Shown here: one piece after another, positions 23,629 through 32,493 of the stretch
How positions within the stretch are numbered: the first letter of the stretch is position 1
Layout of the letters: every line of letters begins with the position of its first letter
Source of the DNA: Christensenellaceae bacterium
Lineage (GTDB): Bacteria; Bacillota; Clostridia; Christensenellales; Christensenellaceae
Assembly: GCA_017523755.1 (NCBI GenBank)
Contig: JAFWWA010000052.1
Coordinates: 1 to 64,000, forward strand
DNA length: 64,000 bases
Reading direction: 5' to 3'
Position numbers and translations under genes: made by a program
Notes under the pieces: model-generated
What the model was told of the DNA's origin: nothing
What the model saw: the letters and a program-made list of their open reading frames with translations, nothing else
The model's database searches: none

Positions 23629-25140
23629 ATGAAGATAACTGTAAGCCGCAGTCAGCCTCTTGGAAAAGCTGACAAAATGCTGTTCGGACATTTCCTCGAG
23701 CATTTCCACCGACAGGTATACGGCGGAGTATATGATCCCACCTCTCCGTTTGCGGATGAGGACGGCATGAGGACAGACGTCATAGAGGCGTTAAGGAAGA
23801 TAAAGACACCGATCATAAGGTGGCCGGGAGGCTGCTATGTGTCAGCTTACGACTGGCATCTGGGAGTCGGGAAGAACAGAGTCCCCAATTATGACAAGGC
23901 CTGGAGAGTCGAGGAATCGAATGAGTTCGGTACGGACGAGTTTGTAAAGCTCTGCAGGAAGATAGGCTGCGAGCCGTACATATGCACCAATGCCGGCACT
24001 GGTACAGCGGAGGAGATGAGCGACTGGCTCGAATACTGCAACGTGAAGGATATGGGCCGCTTTGCCAGAGAAAGGATAGAAAACGGCTATCCCGAACCTC
24101 ATAATGTAAGGTACTGGAGCATAGGAAATGAAAACTGGGGCGACCACGAGATAGGATCAAAGACGAAGGAAGAGTGGGGAAATCTGGTAAGGGAATCGGC
24201 CAAGATGATGCTGAGGACTGATCCCACGGTAGAGCTGTCGGCAGCTTCGATAGACGATCTCGACTGGAATCTGAATCTTTTAAGAACAGCAGGAAAGTTC
24301 CTCGACTGGATATCGATACACGGATACTGGACGGCGACAGGGGACGGAAGCGACAGAGCGTCCTATGATACGATAATGCTCATGACCGGGGATGACATAT
24401 CCGGCCCCATCGACAGGGTAAGGGCTTATCTTACCGCAATGGGATTCGAGAAGAAGATAAAGATCGCGTATGACGAATGGAATCTCAGGTTCTGGTATCA
24501 TCCGAATCTCATGGATATATGGAACCGTGAGGGGAAGAGAGACGAGGACGAGGAGTTCTATAAGGATAAGGTCATCGGCGAAAGGGACAAGAACGACATC
24601 AATTCCGTATACACGATGGCCGACGCTGTCTTCTCGGCGGCATTCCTCAACACCTGCATGAGGAACTGCGATATCGTGAAGATGGCATGCTTCTCACCTG
24701 TTGTGAACACCAGAGGAGCCATATTCACATACAGGGACGGCATAGTCCTAAGGCCTCAGTACTTTGTGTTCGAGCTTTATGCCAACCTTCTTAAGGATAC
24801 AGTGCTCGATATCTGGGAGGAAGACGTGCCGGTGCTGTCCGGAACGGCAAAAGGGACTTTCAGGACCGTCGACGCAGTCGATACGGTCGTGACCTGCGGG
24901 GAAGACGGATATGCTGTGGCAGCCGTCAACAAGGATCCCGTAAATGTGGCTTCAATCACGCTCGCGTCTCTTGAAGGCGATATGAAGGAATACCGTATCC
25001 ACACAGTGAACGGACCTTCGACCGATTCATATAACGACATAGGCAGGACCGAGGTAGGCATCACAGTAACGGAGTGGACAGCATTCGACGGGAAGATCAC
25101 GCTTGAGCCGCATTCGGTCAATGTGATCGAGATAAGATAA
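23629..25140 (+). CDS. Alpha-L-arabinofuranosidase, GH51
   Basis: A 503-residue enzyme, usual length for GH51. It removes arabinose side chains from arabinoxylan and arabinan oligosaccharides. The acid/base is E168 in IGNENWG and the nucleophile is E283 in YDEWNLRFW. The opening FGHFLEHFHRQVYGG is typical. There is no signal peptide, so it works on imported oligosaccharides in the cytoplasm. AGGGAGAA precedes ATG. Confidence 0.95.
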   Translation: MKITVSRSQPLGKADKMLFGHFLEHFHRQVYGGVYDPTSPFADEDGMRTDVIEALRKIKTPIIRWPGGCYVSAYDWHLGVGKNRVPNYDKAWRVEESNEFGTDEFVKLCRKIGCEPYICTNAGTGTAEEMSDWLEYCNVKDMGRFARERIENGYPEPHNVRYWSIGNENWGDHEIGSKTKEEWGNLVRESAKMMLRTDPTVELSAASIDDLDWNLNLLRTAGKFLDWISIHGYWTATGDGSDRASYDTIMLMTGDDISGPIDRVRAYLTAMGFEKKIKIAYDEWNLRFWYHPNLMDIWNREGKRDEDEEFYKDKVIGERDKNDINSVYTMADAVFSAAFLNTCMRNCDIVKMACFSPVVNTRGAIFTYRDGIVLRPQYFVFELYANLLKDTVLDIWEEDVPVLSGTAKGTFRTVDAVDTVVTCGEDGYAVAAVNKDPVNVASITLASLEGDMKEYRIHTVNGPSTDSYNDIGRTEVGITVTEWTAFDGKITLEPHSVNVIEIR

Positions 25141-25195
25141 ACACACAGGTACCGCATATAAGGCGGTAAGATACATCACAGGAGAAAATGACAAA

Positions 25196-26941
25196 ATGAA
25201 GCTGCTCTTAAGGCTAAGCAGACAGGCTATAAGATACAAGGCGCTGTACGTGGCAGCGATCCTCTCGACTCTTGCGCTCACGCTCGTGAACCTCGCTGCC
25301 CCGAGGGTGCTCTCCGCCATGACGGGCATCGTGGGAAGAGGAGTGACCGAGGCTGACCTTAAGACAATAGGCTGGCTCACGGTGCTGCTGATAGCCCTCT
25401 ATCTGTTAAGAGTGCTCTTCAGATTCATGAGCAACTACATGGCGCATAAGGCCGCATGGTATCTGGTGGGAGACCTGAGGACAAAGACTTATGACAAGCT
25501 CGAGCGCATGCACCTGGGATTCTTCCATGATAAGGAAACAGGAGACCTGATGAGCCGTGTCATAAATGATACGAGAGACTTTGAGCTCCTTTACGCGCAT
25601 ATGATCCCCGAGATGATCACGAACATAGTGACCTTTGCGGGAGTGCTCATAGTGCTTCTCACCATAGATGCCAAGCTGGCTCTCATAACCTGCGCTCCGA
25701 TCCCGTTCATACTTATATCCGGCATCGTCTTCGCAAAAAAGGTCAATCCGTATTTCAGGACATCGACAAGGAAGATGGGCGAGCTCAACGGAAAGCTGCA
25801 GGACAATCTTTCTGGCATACACGAGATACAGTCGTTCGGAAGGGAAGAGTATGAGACCGGCAGGATAAACGAGAAGAACTTCGATCACGTAAGGGCCATG
25901 CTTCAGGCTTTAAAAGTGAGCGCGGTGTTCCACCCGTCGGTCGAGTTCATATCTTCGATAGGAACGATACTCGTCGTAGGCTTCGGCGGATACCTGGCGT
26001 ACAGCGAGGGCTTAAGCGCCGAGACCGTTGTCGCGTTCCTTCTTTACCTCTCCCTTTTCTACCAGCCCGTTACAGGCCTTGCGAACCTCCTTGAGAACAT
26101 GCAGCAGTCACTAGCCGGAGCGGAAAGGGTCATGGGGATACTTGACGCTCCATGCGAGATCGAGGACAGGCCCGGAGCAAAGGATATCGGGGATGTCGAG
26201 GGCGAGGTCGAGTTCAAAAACGTGAGCTTCTCATATGTCGAAGGTATACCTGTTTTAAATGACGTCTCGTTTAAATGCAGTCCCGGGCAGATGCTGGCCC
26301 TCGTAGGACCGACCGGAGTCGGGAAGACGACGATAACGCAGCTCATATCGAGATTCTATGAGCCGACATCAGGCAGTATCATGATAGACGGGAAGGATAT
26401 AAGGGACGTCACGATAGAGAGCTTAAGAGGCAATATCTCCGCGGTGCTTCAGGACACGTTCCTTTTCAACGGGACTATAGCCGAGAATATCAGCTACGCC
26501 AAACCAGACGCATCGATGGAAGAGATCAGGAAGGCAGCAAGGGCAGCAAATATCGATGAAGAGATAGAAGCGATGCCGGGAGGCTACGATTCGATGGTAG
26601 GCGAGAGGGGAGTCAAGCTCTCCGGAGGCCAGAAGCAGCGCATAGCGATAGCAAGGGCGATATTAAGGGGAGCTCCCATAATACTCCTTGACGAAGCCAC
26701 TGCGGCAGTCGATGTCGAGACCGAGCGCAAGATAAGGGATGCCATTAACAGCCTCGTAGGAAAGCGTACCGTCATAGCGATCGCTCACAGGCTCTCCACC
26801 ATAAGGAGCGCGGACCAGATCCTCGTGATAGAGGAGGGAAGGGTCGCGGAAAGAGGCACCCACGAGGAGCTGTTAAAGCTCGGCGGGAGCTATGCCCATA
26901 TGTATGAGATACAGGCCGAATCAGAAAAAGAGCTGGCCTAG
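25196..26941 (+). CDS. ABC exporter, fused membrane and ATPase domains
   Basis: A 581-residue MsbA/LmrA-type half-transporter. Six membrane helices span about residues 15-315. The ATPase domain has Walker A GPTGVGKTT (about 370), Q-loop VLQDTFLFNG, signature LSGGQKQR (about 475), Walker B IILLDEATAA, and the switch histidine in IAHRLSTI. It works as a dimer at the membrane. It may export a drug, lipid or peptide; no partner half is adjacent, so a homodimer is likely. Confidence 0.92.
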   Translation: MKLLLRLSRQAIRYKALYVAAILSTLALTLVNLAAPRVLSAMTGIVGRGVTEADLKTIGWLTVLLIALYLLRVLFRFMSNYMAHKAAWYLVGDLRTKTYDKLERMHLGFFHDKETGDLMSRVINDTRDFELLYAHMIPEMITNIVTFAGVLIVLLTIDAKLALITCAPIPFILISGIVFAKKVNPYFRTSTRKMGELNGKLQDNLSGIHEIQSFGREEYETGRINEKNFDHVRAMLQALKVSAVFHPSVEFISSIGTILVVGFGGYLAYSEGLSAETVVAFLLYLSLFYQPVTGLANLLENMQQSLAGAERVMGILDAPCEIEDRPGAKDIGDVEGEVEFKNVSFSYVEGIPVLNDVSFKCSPGQMLALVGPTGVGKTTITQLISRFYEPTSGSIMIDGKDIRDVTIESLRGNISAVLQDTFLFNGTIAENISYAKPDASMEEIRKAARAANIDEEIEAMPGGYDSMVGERGVKLSGGQKQRIAIARAILRGAPIILLDEATAAVDVETERKIRDAINSLVGKRTVIAIAHRLSTIRSADQILVIEEGRVAERGTHEELLKLGGSYAHMYEIQAESEKELA

Positions 26942-26961
26942 CATCATGATCTTATTTGAAA

Positions 26962-26991
26962 TTGACACCCGCCGCGTGCGGGTGTTAGATT
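26962..26991 (+). promoter_or_regulatory. Promoter with perfect dyad in the spacer
   Basis: TTGACA (26962-26967) is followed 18 bases later by TAGATT (26986-26991). ACACCCGC (26965-26972) and GCGGGTGT (26978-26985) form a perfect eight-base dyad filling the spacer. It may be an operator for an unlinked repressor or MerR-type activator. It could instead be the stem of a terminator for the ABC gene, though no T tract follows. Confidence 0.45.
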
Positions 26992-27037
26992 ATAGGTGTC
27001 ATAAGGACAACAGAATATCTGAAAAGGAGCTTTATAA

Positions 27038-27853
27038 ATGGGAAACTTCGAATTTAAGGACAACGAGAACTATTTTATGCCTATGAGCCTTCTTCCCCCC
27101 GGAAAGGACGGAAAGAATGCTCTCGTAGGAGCACACTACAACGAGAACAAGCGCTATAAGGTAGTCTACAGGACAGACAGAGAGATGATCCAGAAGCTCC
27201 TGCCTCCGGGATTCATAGCCAAAGATCCAGGGATCATAAGCATCTGCTTTGCCGAGTGCCGCGGCATCGACTACATGGCAGGCGGCGGTTACAATCTGGT
27301 ATGCGTCGACGCGGACGTGGAGTTCAGAGGCAAGAGAGACTATGCCGAAGGCTCATATGCCCTCGTGCTCTGGATGGACAAGTTCTATCCCATACTTTTA
27401 GGCCGCGAGCTTCTCGGAGCTGCAAAACTCATGGCTGATATCCCTGACGCATTCGTATACAACAACGAGACAGTGACGTTCTATGCCGCAGAGGAAGGAA
27501 CGAGACTGCTCGAGGGCAAGCTCTGGAACTTCAGGGAGAAGACGAAGGAACAGATAGAAGCGGACGCAAAAGCCGGCGAAGGAAAGTGCTGGCTCGGATA
27601 CAAATACTTCCCGTCAGTAGATCTTAACGGAGCTGATGTGAGCTATGCCACATACCTGCCTACCGAAAACGTCACCAAGAGAGCATGGAAGTGCGACGGA
27701 GACTTCAGGTTCATAGGCGACATAGAGTGGACGCACGCTCCTCTTTCATGGAATGTAGCCAATACTCTGGCAAAGCTCCCCATATATGAGATAGTGGACG
27801 CTGAAGCGTGGATAGAGTCGAGCATCTATATGCCCAACAGGAAGCTTCTCTGA
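27038..27853 (+). CDS. Acetoacetate-decarboxylase-family protein
   Basis: A 271-residue protein. GRELLGAAK places E124 and K130 where acetoacetate decarboxylase has its conserved glutamate and Schiff-base lysine, so a Schiff-base mechanism is possible. DREMIQKLLPPGF is the family's early motif. The usual proline in GxPK is replaced by alanine. Members also act as aldolase-dehydratases, so the reaction is not settled. Confidence 0.75.
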   Translation: MGNFEFKDNENYFMPMSLLPPGKDGKNALVGAHYNENKRYKVVYRTDREMIQKLLPPGFIAKDPGIISICFAECRGIDYMAGGGYNLVCVDADVEFRGKRDYAEGSYALVLWMDKFYPILLGRELLGAAKLMADIPDAFVYNNETVTFYAAEEGTRLLEGKLWNFREKTKEQIEADAKAGEGKCWLGYKYFPSVDLNGADVSYATYLPTENVTKRAWKCDGDFRFIGDIEWTHAPLSWNVANTLAKLPIYEIVDAEAWIESSIYMPNRKLL

Positions 27854-27998
27854 TAAGAGAGCGATAAATACATAAAACGCGGAGCCTGCCCTTGTACCGG
27901 CAGGCTTTTTTGCGCCGATTGTGTACCGCGGCCTCGTATGGTATCATGGGACATGGAAGATGGTTTTCCCAAAGGACATATCAAAAAGGAGATTTTTT

Positions 27999-28451
27999 AT
28001 GGAACAGAAGCTTTTCAAAGATCATGTGATGCAGTTTGCCATACTGTGCCGTGACATCAAAAAGACGACAGAAGCCTGGGCGGAATTTCTTGGCGTACCG
28101 GTACCTGAGATCATAATCTCCGATACCTATGAGAATACGCAGGCGACATATAACGGAGAACCGTGCCACGCCCGTATCTATCAGTCTTTCTTCGATTTCG
28201 ACAATATCCAGTTCGAGCTGATCTCGCCTATGGATGATACGCCTTCTGTCTGGCTTGAATATCTTAATAAGAACGGAGAGGGCTTCCATCATATAGCCTT
28301 CGGCTGCAAGAACATGAAAGAGACGAAACGGCTCCTGGCCGAGGAAGGTTTCCCGACCGTGGCGGACGGCGAATACAAGGGAGGAAGATACGCTTATCTC
28401 GATACCGTGGGCAAGCTCACGATGATGCTCGAGCTTCTTGAGAACGATTAA
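27999..28451 (+). CDS. VOC/glyoxalase-family protein, epimerase-like
   Basis: A 150-residue vicinal-oxygen-chelate protein starting at ATG 27999 behind AAAAAGGAG. Two beta-alpha-beta modules are seen: HVMQFAILCRDIKKTTEAWAEFLG and GFHHIAFGCKNMKETKRLLAEEG. Metal ligands would be H9, E near 75 (FELISP), H near 97 and E near 146 (MMLELLE). It resembles methylmalonyl-CoA epimerase or lactoylglutathione lyase relatives. Substrate unknown. Confidence 0.8.
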   Translation: MEQKLFKDHVMQFAILCRDIKKTTEAWAEFLGVPVPEIIISDTYENTQATYNGEPCHARIYQSFFDFDNIQFELISPMDDTPSVWLEYLNKNGEGFHHIAFGCKNMKETKRLLAEEGFPTVADGEYKGGRYAYLDTVGKLTMMLELLEND

Positions 28452-28479
28452 GAGAAAGAAAAGTCCGGTCTTGTATGAA

Positions 28480-28521
28480 AAACTGCCTCCGCTTTTCCAG
28501 GCGGTATAAGGCAGTTTTTTT
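28480..28521 (+). terminator. Terminator after the VOC gene
   Basis: AAACTGCC (28480-28487) pairs exactly with GGCAGTTT (28510-28517). An inner CCGC/GCGG pairing and a run of seven T add support. Confidence 0.85.
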
Positions 28522-28622
28522 CATGCGGCATAAGATGATATAAAGCTTTTCTGAAATAGGGTATAATACATATACGGGATACTTAGCTGAAAAACAGGTT
28601 TACTTATATATTGGAGGTCTTT

Positions 28623-29075
28623 ATGAAACTTGCGACTGCATTATCACAGCGTGCCGATCTTCAGCGTAAGCTGAGCGAGCTGAACACGCGTCTTAACAAC
28701 AATGCCAAGGCACAGGACGGCGAGGCTCCTTCCGAGGATCCGAAAACACTTTTAAAGGAACTGGATGGGACGCTTCTGGAGCTTGAAAAGCTGATCGCCG
28801 CCATAAATCTTACCAACAGCAGGACCGAGGTCGACGGTACTACGCTTACTGAACTTCTGGCAAAGCGCGATATCCTTGGGAAAAGGGTACAGATCATGCG
28901 GGGTTTTCTTGACGCGGCCAGCAGCAAGACCGACAGGTATTCAAAGACCGAGATAAGGGTAGTGAGCACAGTAGACGTTTCATCGATGCAGAAAAAAGTC
29001 GACGCCGTTTCAAAGGAACTGCGTGAACTGGATGAGAAGATCCAGGAACTCAACTGGACGACTGAACTTATCTGA
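28623..29075 (+). CDS. DIP1984/septicolysin-like coiled-coil protein
   Basis: A 150-residue mainly helical protein. MKLATALSQRADLQRKLSELNTRL and INLTNSRTEVDGTTLTELLAKRD are diagnostic of the DIP1984 family. Start ATG 28623 has GGAGG five bases upstream. The family has been called septicolysin, but its function in most bacteria is unknown. No signal peptide. Confidence 0.8.
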   Translation: MKLATALSQRADLQRKLSELNTRLNNNAKAQDGEAPSEDPKTLLKELDGTLLELEKLIAAINLTNSRTEVDGTTLTELLAKRDILGKRVQIMRGFLDAASSKTDRYSKTEIRVVSTVDVSSMQKKVDAVSKELRELDEKIQELNWTTELI

Positions 29076-29099
29076 AACAAGACTCAGGTTAAATCAGGA

Positions 29100-29220
29100 A
29101 AAGCGGGTGCGATCTCAGCGGCTGAGAATGAGTCCGCACAGTGGCGGCATGCGGGACATGTCTTTGGGTCCGAATCCCTTACGTACATTTATTCCCTGCA
29201 ATGTTACACTTGCAGCCTTA
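29100..29220 (+). other. Structured non-coding region upstream of the DUF89 gene
   Basis: GCGG (29103-29106) pairs with CCGC (29134-29137) around TCTCA/TGAGA (29113-29127), with asymmetric internal loops. GGG-TCCGAAT-CCC (about 29166-29178) looks like a tRNA T arm. CTGCAA/TTGCAG (29196-29215) is a third hairpin. It begins like the pyrimidine arm of a TPP riboswitch but lacks the second half. It may be an unrecognised cis-regulatory RNA for the DUF89 gene. The whole 250-base gap holds no gene. Confidence 0.35.
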
Positions 29221-29325
29221 GTGCATTTTACTTCGCAACGTGATCACCACAGCACCGGTTTCCTGATCAGGGCGGGCAGGGGGAATCATATATGCTGCAG
29301 CATGCAGATATAAAGGAGATATGAA

Positions 29326-30174
29326 ATGCCGATGATGGTCGGAGATATATGCGTGAAGTGCCTTATTGACCAGCAGGAGAGACTTACTGACGATAAGGCG
29401 CATCTTGAAGAGGTAAGAAGGATAATAGCCGAAAGGAAAGAGGACGATACCGCCCCCTATCTTGTCCATCTCTTCAACGAGGCGTATAAGAGGCGTTTCA
29501 AAAGGACCGTTTCATACAGCGATATAAAAAGGACCTATAACAAATTCGTGATGTCGATGGAGGATGCCTTAAGAAAAAGGATAGAGGAACACGAAGATCC
29601 GTTTTTCACATCGCTCATATTCGCGAGATACGGCAACTTCATAGACTTCGGAGCCATGAAGGATATTGACGAGGAAAGGTTCCTTTCGCTCTTTGACGAT
29701 ACCGAGCCGGGCGAAAATGACAGAAGGACATTTATGAGGTTTACAGGCGAGCTTGAGACCGCAAAGACATTCCTTCTCATAGCCGACAACTCGGGAGAGA
29801 TAGTTCTCGACAAGCTGTTTATAGAACAGCTTAAAAAGAGATATAAGGGGATAGACGTATCCGTCATGGTGAGGGGAGAGGAGACTTTAAACGACGCAAC
29901 GGAAGAGGATGCCGTATATACCGGGATAGATAAGGAAGCAAAGGTGATCTCAAACGGAAACTCAGTGGCCGGGACCGTATACGGAATGCTGAGCCCCGAA
30001 GCAAGGGAAGTATTCGACGGCGCCGACGTGATCCTCTCAAAAGGCCAGGGCAACTATGAGACGCTGCTCTATATCGATCGGCCGGTATATCATTCTTTCT
30101 TATGCAAATGCGACCTGTTCATGGGCAAATTCAATGTTGAGAGATACACGGGCATGTTTTTAAGGAACGGCTGA
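29326..30174 (+). CDS. DUF89 damage-control phosphatase
   Basis: A 282-residue protein of the DUF89/ARMT1 family, metal-dependent phosphatases that remove damaged or excess sugar phosphates and similar metabolites. DNSGEIVLDKLFIEQL (about 160-175) and DVILSKGQGNYETL (about 230-243) carry the family's metal- and phosphate-binding Asp/Asn and Lys residues. GDICVKCLIDQQ gives the N-terminal cysteine pair seen in the bacterial/archaeal subgroup. AAGGAGAT precedes ATG. The substrate is unknown. Confidence 0.82.
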   Translation: MPMMVGDICVKCLIDQQERLTDDKAHLEEVRRIIAERKEDDTAPYLVHLFNEAYKRRFKRTVSYSDIKRTYNKFVMSMEDALRKRIEEHEDPFFTSLIFARYGNFIDFGAMKDIDEERFLSLFDDTEPGENDRRTFMRFTGELETAKTFLLIADNSGEIVLDKLFIEQLKKRYKGIDVSVMVRGEETLNDATEEDAVYTGIDKEAKVISNGNSVAGTVYGMLSPEAREVFDGADVILSKGQGNYETLLYIDRPVYHSFLCKCDLFMGKFNVERYTGMFLRNG

Positions 30175-30654
30175 ATGTCTATGTACTGTAAGATAAGAAA
30201 ACTTAAAAAGTCCGAGACGGATCTTCTTGAGAGATTCCTTTATCTGGCGATATTCGTGCCCAAAGGTACGGAGCCCCCGCCATACGATATCGTAAAGAGA
30301 CCTGAGCTAAGGGTATATACTGACGGATTCTATCTGAACGAAGGGGACATGGCGTTCCTGGCAGTTAAGGACGGAAAGCCTATAGGAGCCGCGTGGGCCA
30401 GGATAATGGACGACTACGGGCATATAGATGATCTGACACCTTCGCTTGCTGTATCGGTATGTGAAGAGCACAGGGGAAAGGGAGTCGGTACCGGACTTCT
30501 TACAGCTCTTATAAATGAGCTTAGGGAACAGGGATATGGCAGAGTCTCGCTTTCCGTACAGAAGGCGAACAGAGCTTTCGGATTATATAAAAGACTGGGA
30601 TTCGTTACCGTAAGGGAAGACGATGAGGAAGCAGTGATGGCGAGATATCTTTAG
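30175..30654 (+). CDS. GNAT acetyltransferase
   Basis: A 159-residue protein with a complete GNAT motif A, LAVSVCEEHRGKGVGTGLLT (about residues 89-108), then SVQKANRAFGLYKRLGF. It starts directly after the DUF89 stop codon, so translation is probably coupled. Confidence 0.88.
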   Translation: MSMYCKIRKLKKSETDLLERFLYLAIFVPKGTEPPPYDIVKRPELRVYTDGFYLNEGDMAFLAVKDGKPIGAAWARIMDDYGHIDDLTPSLAVSVCEEHRGKGVGTGLLTALINELREQGYGRVSLSVQKANRAFGLYKRLGFVTVREDDEEAVMARYL

Positions 30655-30670
30655 GACGGAGGGAAGAAGA

Positions 30671-31357
30671 ATGGGCATAACCAAAACAGACTTCATGAGA
30701 GGGATGCAGTGCAAAAAAATGCTCTGGCTCGATAAACACAAGCCCAGCCTAAAGGTGATACCGTTAGAAATACAGGAAAGGCTCGATGCCGGGAACGATT
30801 TCGGCGACAGGGCAATGGCCATGTTTGGGGATTATGAGGAGATGACGGTACTAAGACCCGGAACCAGTATCCCCGACAAGAAGGCAATGATCGAGAATAC
30901 GAGGGAACATATAGAACGGGGAACTCGTGTCATATGCGAGGCGGCGTTCAGCTATTACAATAACTACTGCGCTGCCGATATTCTTAAAAAGAACGGAGAC
31001 TGCTATGACTTCTACGAGGTAAAGAATTCCCCGGAGGTCCGCGAGCAGTACATAAAGGACGCGGGCTTCCAGTACTATATAATGATGAAGTCCGGGCTTA
31101 AGATAGGACGCATCGCGATAGTGACGCACGGACCGGACGAGAGCGATCCCTTCGTCATAAACGACGTTACCGAGGCTGCTAAGGAAAAGGCAGCCTGGGT
31201 CAACGAGAATATATGGGAGCTCAACAGGATGCAGAAGAGGCCCGACGAGATAGAGACTGAGCCGGGTCCGCAGTGCATGGAGCCTTATCCGTGCTGGTAC
31301 TACGGATACTGCCACAGAAAAGAGAACGTGCAGGAAGAGCAGGAAAATGGCATTTAG
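30671..31357 (+). CDS. Cas4/RecB-like PD-(D/E)XK nuclease fragment-type protein
   Basis: A 228-residue protein. It opens ITKTDFMRGMQCKKMLWLDKHKP, the N-terminal motif of Cas4/DUF2779 proteins with an early cysteine. AADILKKN then YDFYEVKNS supplies the D and ExK of the nuclease site, and a downstream Q is in QYYIMM. CMEPYPCWYYGYC near 207-219 gives three further cysteines, suggesting a 4Fe-4S cluster. DUF2779 proteins are longer, so this is a minimal form. It probably cuts single-stranded DNA ends. No cas genes or CRISPR are present. It overlaps the macro gene by 11 bases. Confidence 0.75.
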   Translation: MGITKTDFMRGMQCKKMLWLDKHKPSLKVIPLEIQERLDAGNDFGDRAMAMFGDYEEMTVLRPGTSIPDKKAMIENTREHIERGTRVICEAAFSYYNNYCAADILKKNGDCYDFYEVKNSPEVREQYIKDAGFQYYIMMKSGLKIGRIAIVTHGPDESDPFVINDVTEAAKEKAAWVNENIWELNRMQKRPDEIETEPGPQCMEPYPCWYYGYCHRKENVQEEQENGI

Positions 31358-32396
31358 GATAATAAGGAACGACATAGCAAAAGTCAAAGCAGACGTTATA
31401 GTCAATACGGCGAATCCGAAACCTGTGATAGGCGCCGGGACCGACAGCAGGATATATTCCGCTGCCGGTAGTGACGATCTTTTAAAGGAAAGAAAAAAGA
31501 TAGGGGAGATAGCACCGGGGGAGGCCGTATATACGCCCGCCTTCAGGCTCGATGCGAAATACATAATCCATACGGTGGGCCCCGTATGGGAAGGCGGAGA
31601 CAAAGGCGAGGAAGAGATATTAAGAAGATGCTACAGGAATTCTATGAACCTCGCAAAAGAGCTTAAGGCAGAGAGCATAGCTTTTCCGCTCATATCTTCA
31701 GGTTCTTACGGATATCCGAAGGACAAAGCACTCATGACAGCCCTTGAGGAGATAAAGGGATTCCTCTTTGAGAACGAGATGGATATATGGCTGGTCATAC
31801 TCGACAGGAAGTCGCTTGAGCTGTCCCACGATCTTGAAGGGGAGATCGAAAGCTTCATATCCGACAGCCATGCCTCGGTCGTGATGGATCGTGAGTACAG
31901 TATCGGAATGGTAAGGGAAGATAAAAGGGAAGAAGCTCTAAGAAGAAGGCGGGCTATGAAGAACAGGACGGAGGAGATATTCATGCACTCCATCCCGGTC
32001 CACGGAAAAGGCGTGCCCGCATCAGCTTCGCTTTCCCTTGACGATATAGTAGGCAAAAAGGAAGACACGTTCCAGGAAAGGCTGTTCAGGCTCATAGACG
32101 AAAGCGGGATGGATGACGTCGAGGTATACAAGAAGGCCAACGTCGACCGTAAACTCTTCTCAAAGATAAAGGGAGATCGGGACTACAGGCCCAGCAAGAA
32201 AACAGTCCTGTCCTTTGCGATAGCTCTTGAGCTAGATATAGATAAGACGGATGATCTTCTCGCGAGAGCAGGACTCGCGTTTTCTCCAAGCAGCAATGCT
32301 GACAAGATCGTCTGCTACGCTATAACTACGAAACAGTACAATGTATACGTCATAGATGCCTGGCTGTTCAAATACGGGCTATCCACGTTGAGCTGA
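31347..32396 (+). CDS. Macro-domain protein with C-terminal helical (HTH-like) region
   Basis: A 349-residue protein. Residues 1-165 form a macro domain: DVIVNTANPKPVIGAGTDSRIY, YIIHTVGPVW and FPLISSGSYGYP are the ADP-ribose-binding loops. Residues 240-320 (DTFQERLFRLIDESGMDDVEVYKKANVDRKLFSKI...) look like an HTH of the type found fused to macro domains in Firmicutes. It may remove ADP-ribose or sense it. Its neighbours are a nuclease and an ADP-ribosylglycohydrolase, so an ADP-ribose-related role fits. Confidence 0.85.
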   Translation: MAFRIIRNDIAKVKADVIVNTANPKPVIGAGTDSRIYSAAGSDDLLKERKKIGEIAPGEAVYTPAFRLDAKYIIHTVGPVWEGGDKGEEEILRRCYRNSMNLAKELKAESIAFPLISSGSYGYPKDKALMTALEEIKGFLFENEMDIWLVILDRKSLELSHDLEGEIESFISDSHASVVMDREYSIGMVREDKREEALRRRRAMKNRTEEIFMHSIPVHGKGVPASASLSLDDIVGKKEDTFQERLFRLIDESGMDDVEVYKKANVDRKLFSKIKGDRDYRPSKKTVLSFAIALELDIDKTDDLLARAGLAFSPSSNADKIVCYAITTKQYNVYVIDAWLFKYGLSTLS

Positions 32397-32407
32397 AGCA
32401 TCTGACG

Positions 32408-32445
32408 GGGGACTGTCGCCTGACAAGCGACCATTCCCCTTTTTG
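32408..32445 (+). terminator. Terminator after the macro-domain gene
   Basis: GGGGA (32408-32412) with TCCCC (32435-32439) and GTCGC (32415-32419) with GCGAC (32427-32431) form a two-part stem, followed by TTTTT. Confidence 0.75.
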
Positions 32446-32493
32446 TTTTTTATATACTTAGATCAGAGAGAAAAACAAAAGGAGGAAACGGAA

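Noticed and set aside
25188-25199. A three-codon leader frame (ATG ACA AAA TGA) overlapping the ABC exporter start
   Set aside because: Too short to support; the overlap is probably chance.
29100-29220. A second TPP riboswitch
   Set aside because: It has a CTGAGA-type first half but none of the GATCTGGATAATGCCAG-type second half seen at 63346.
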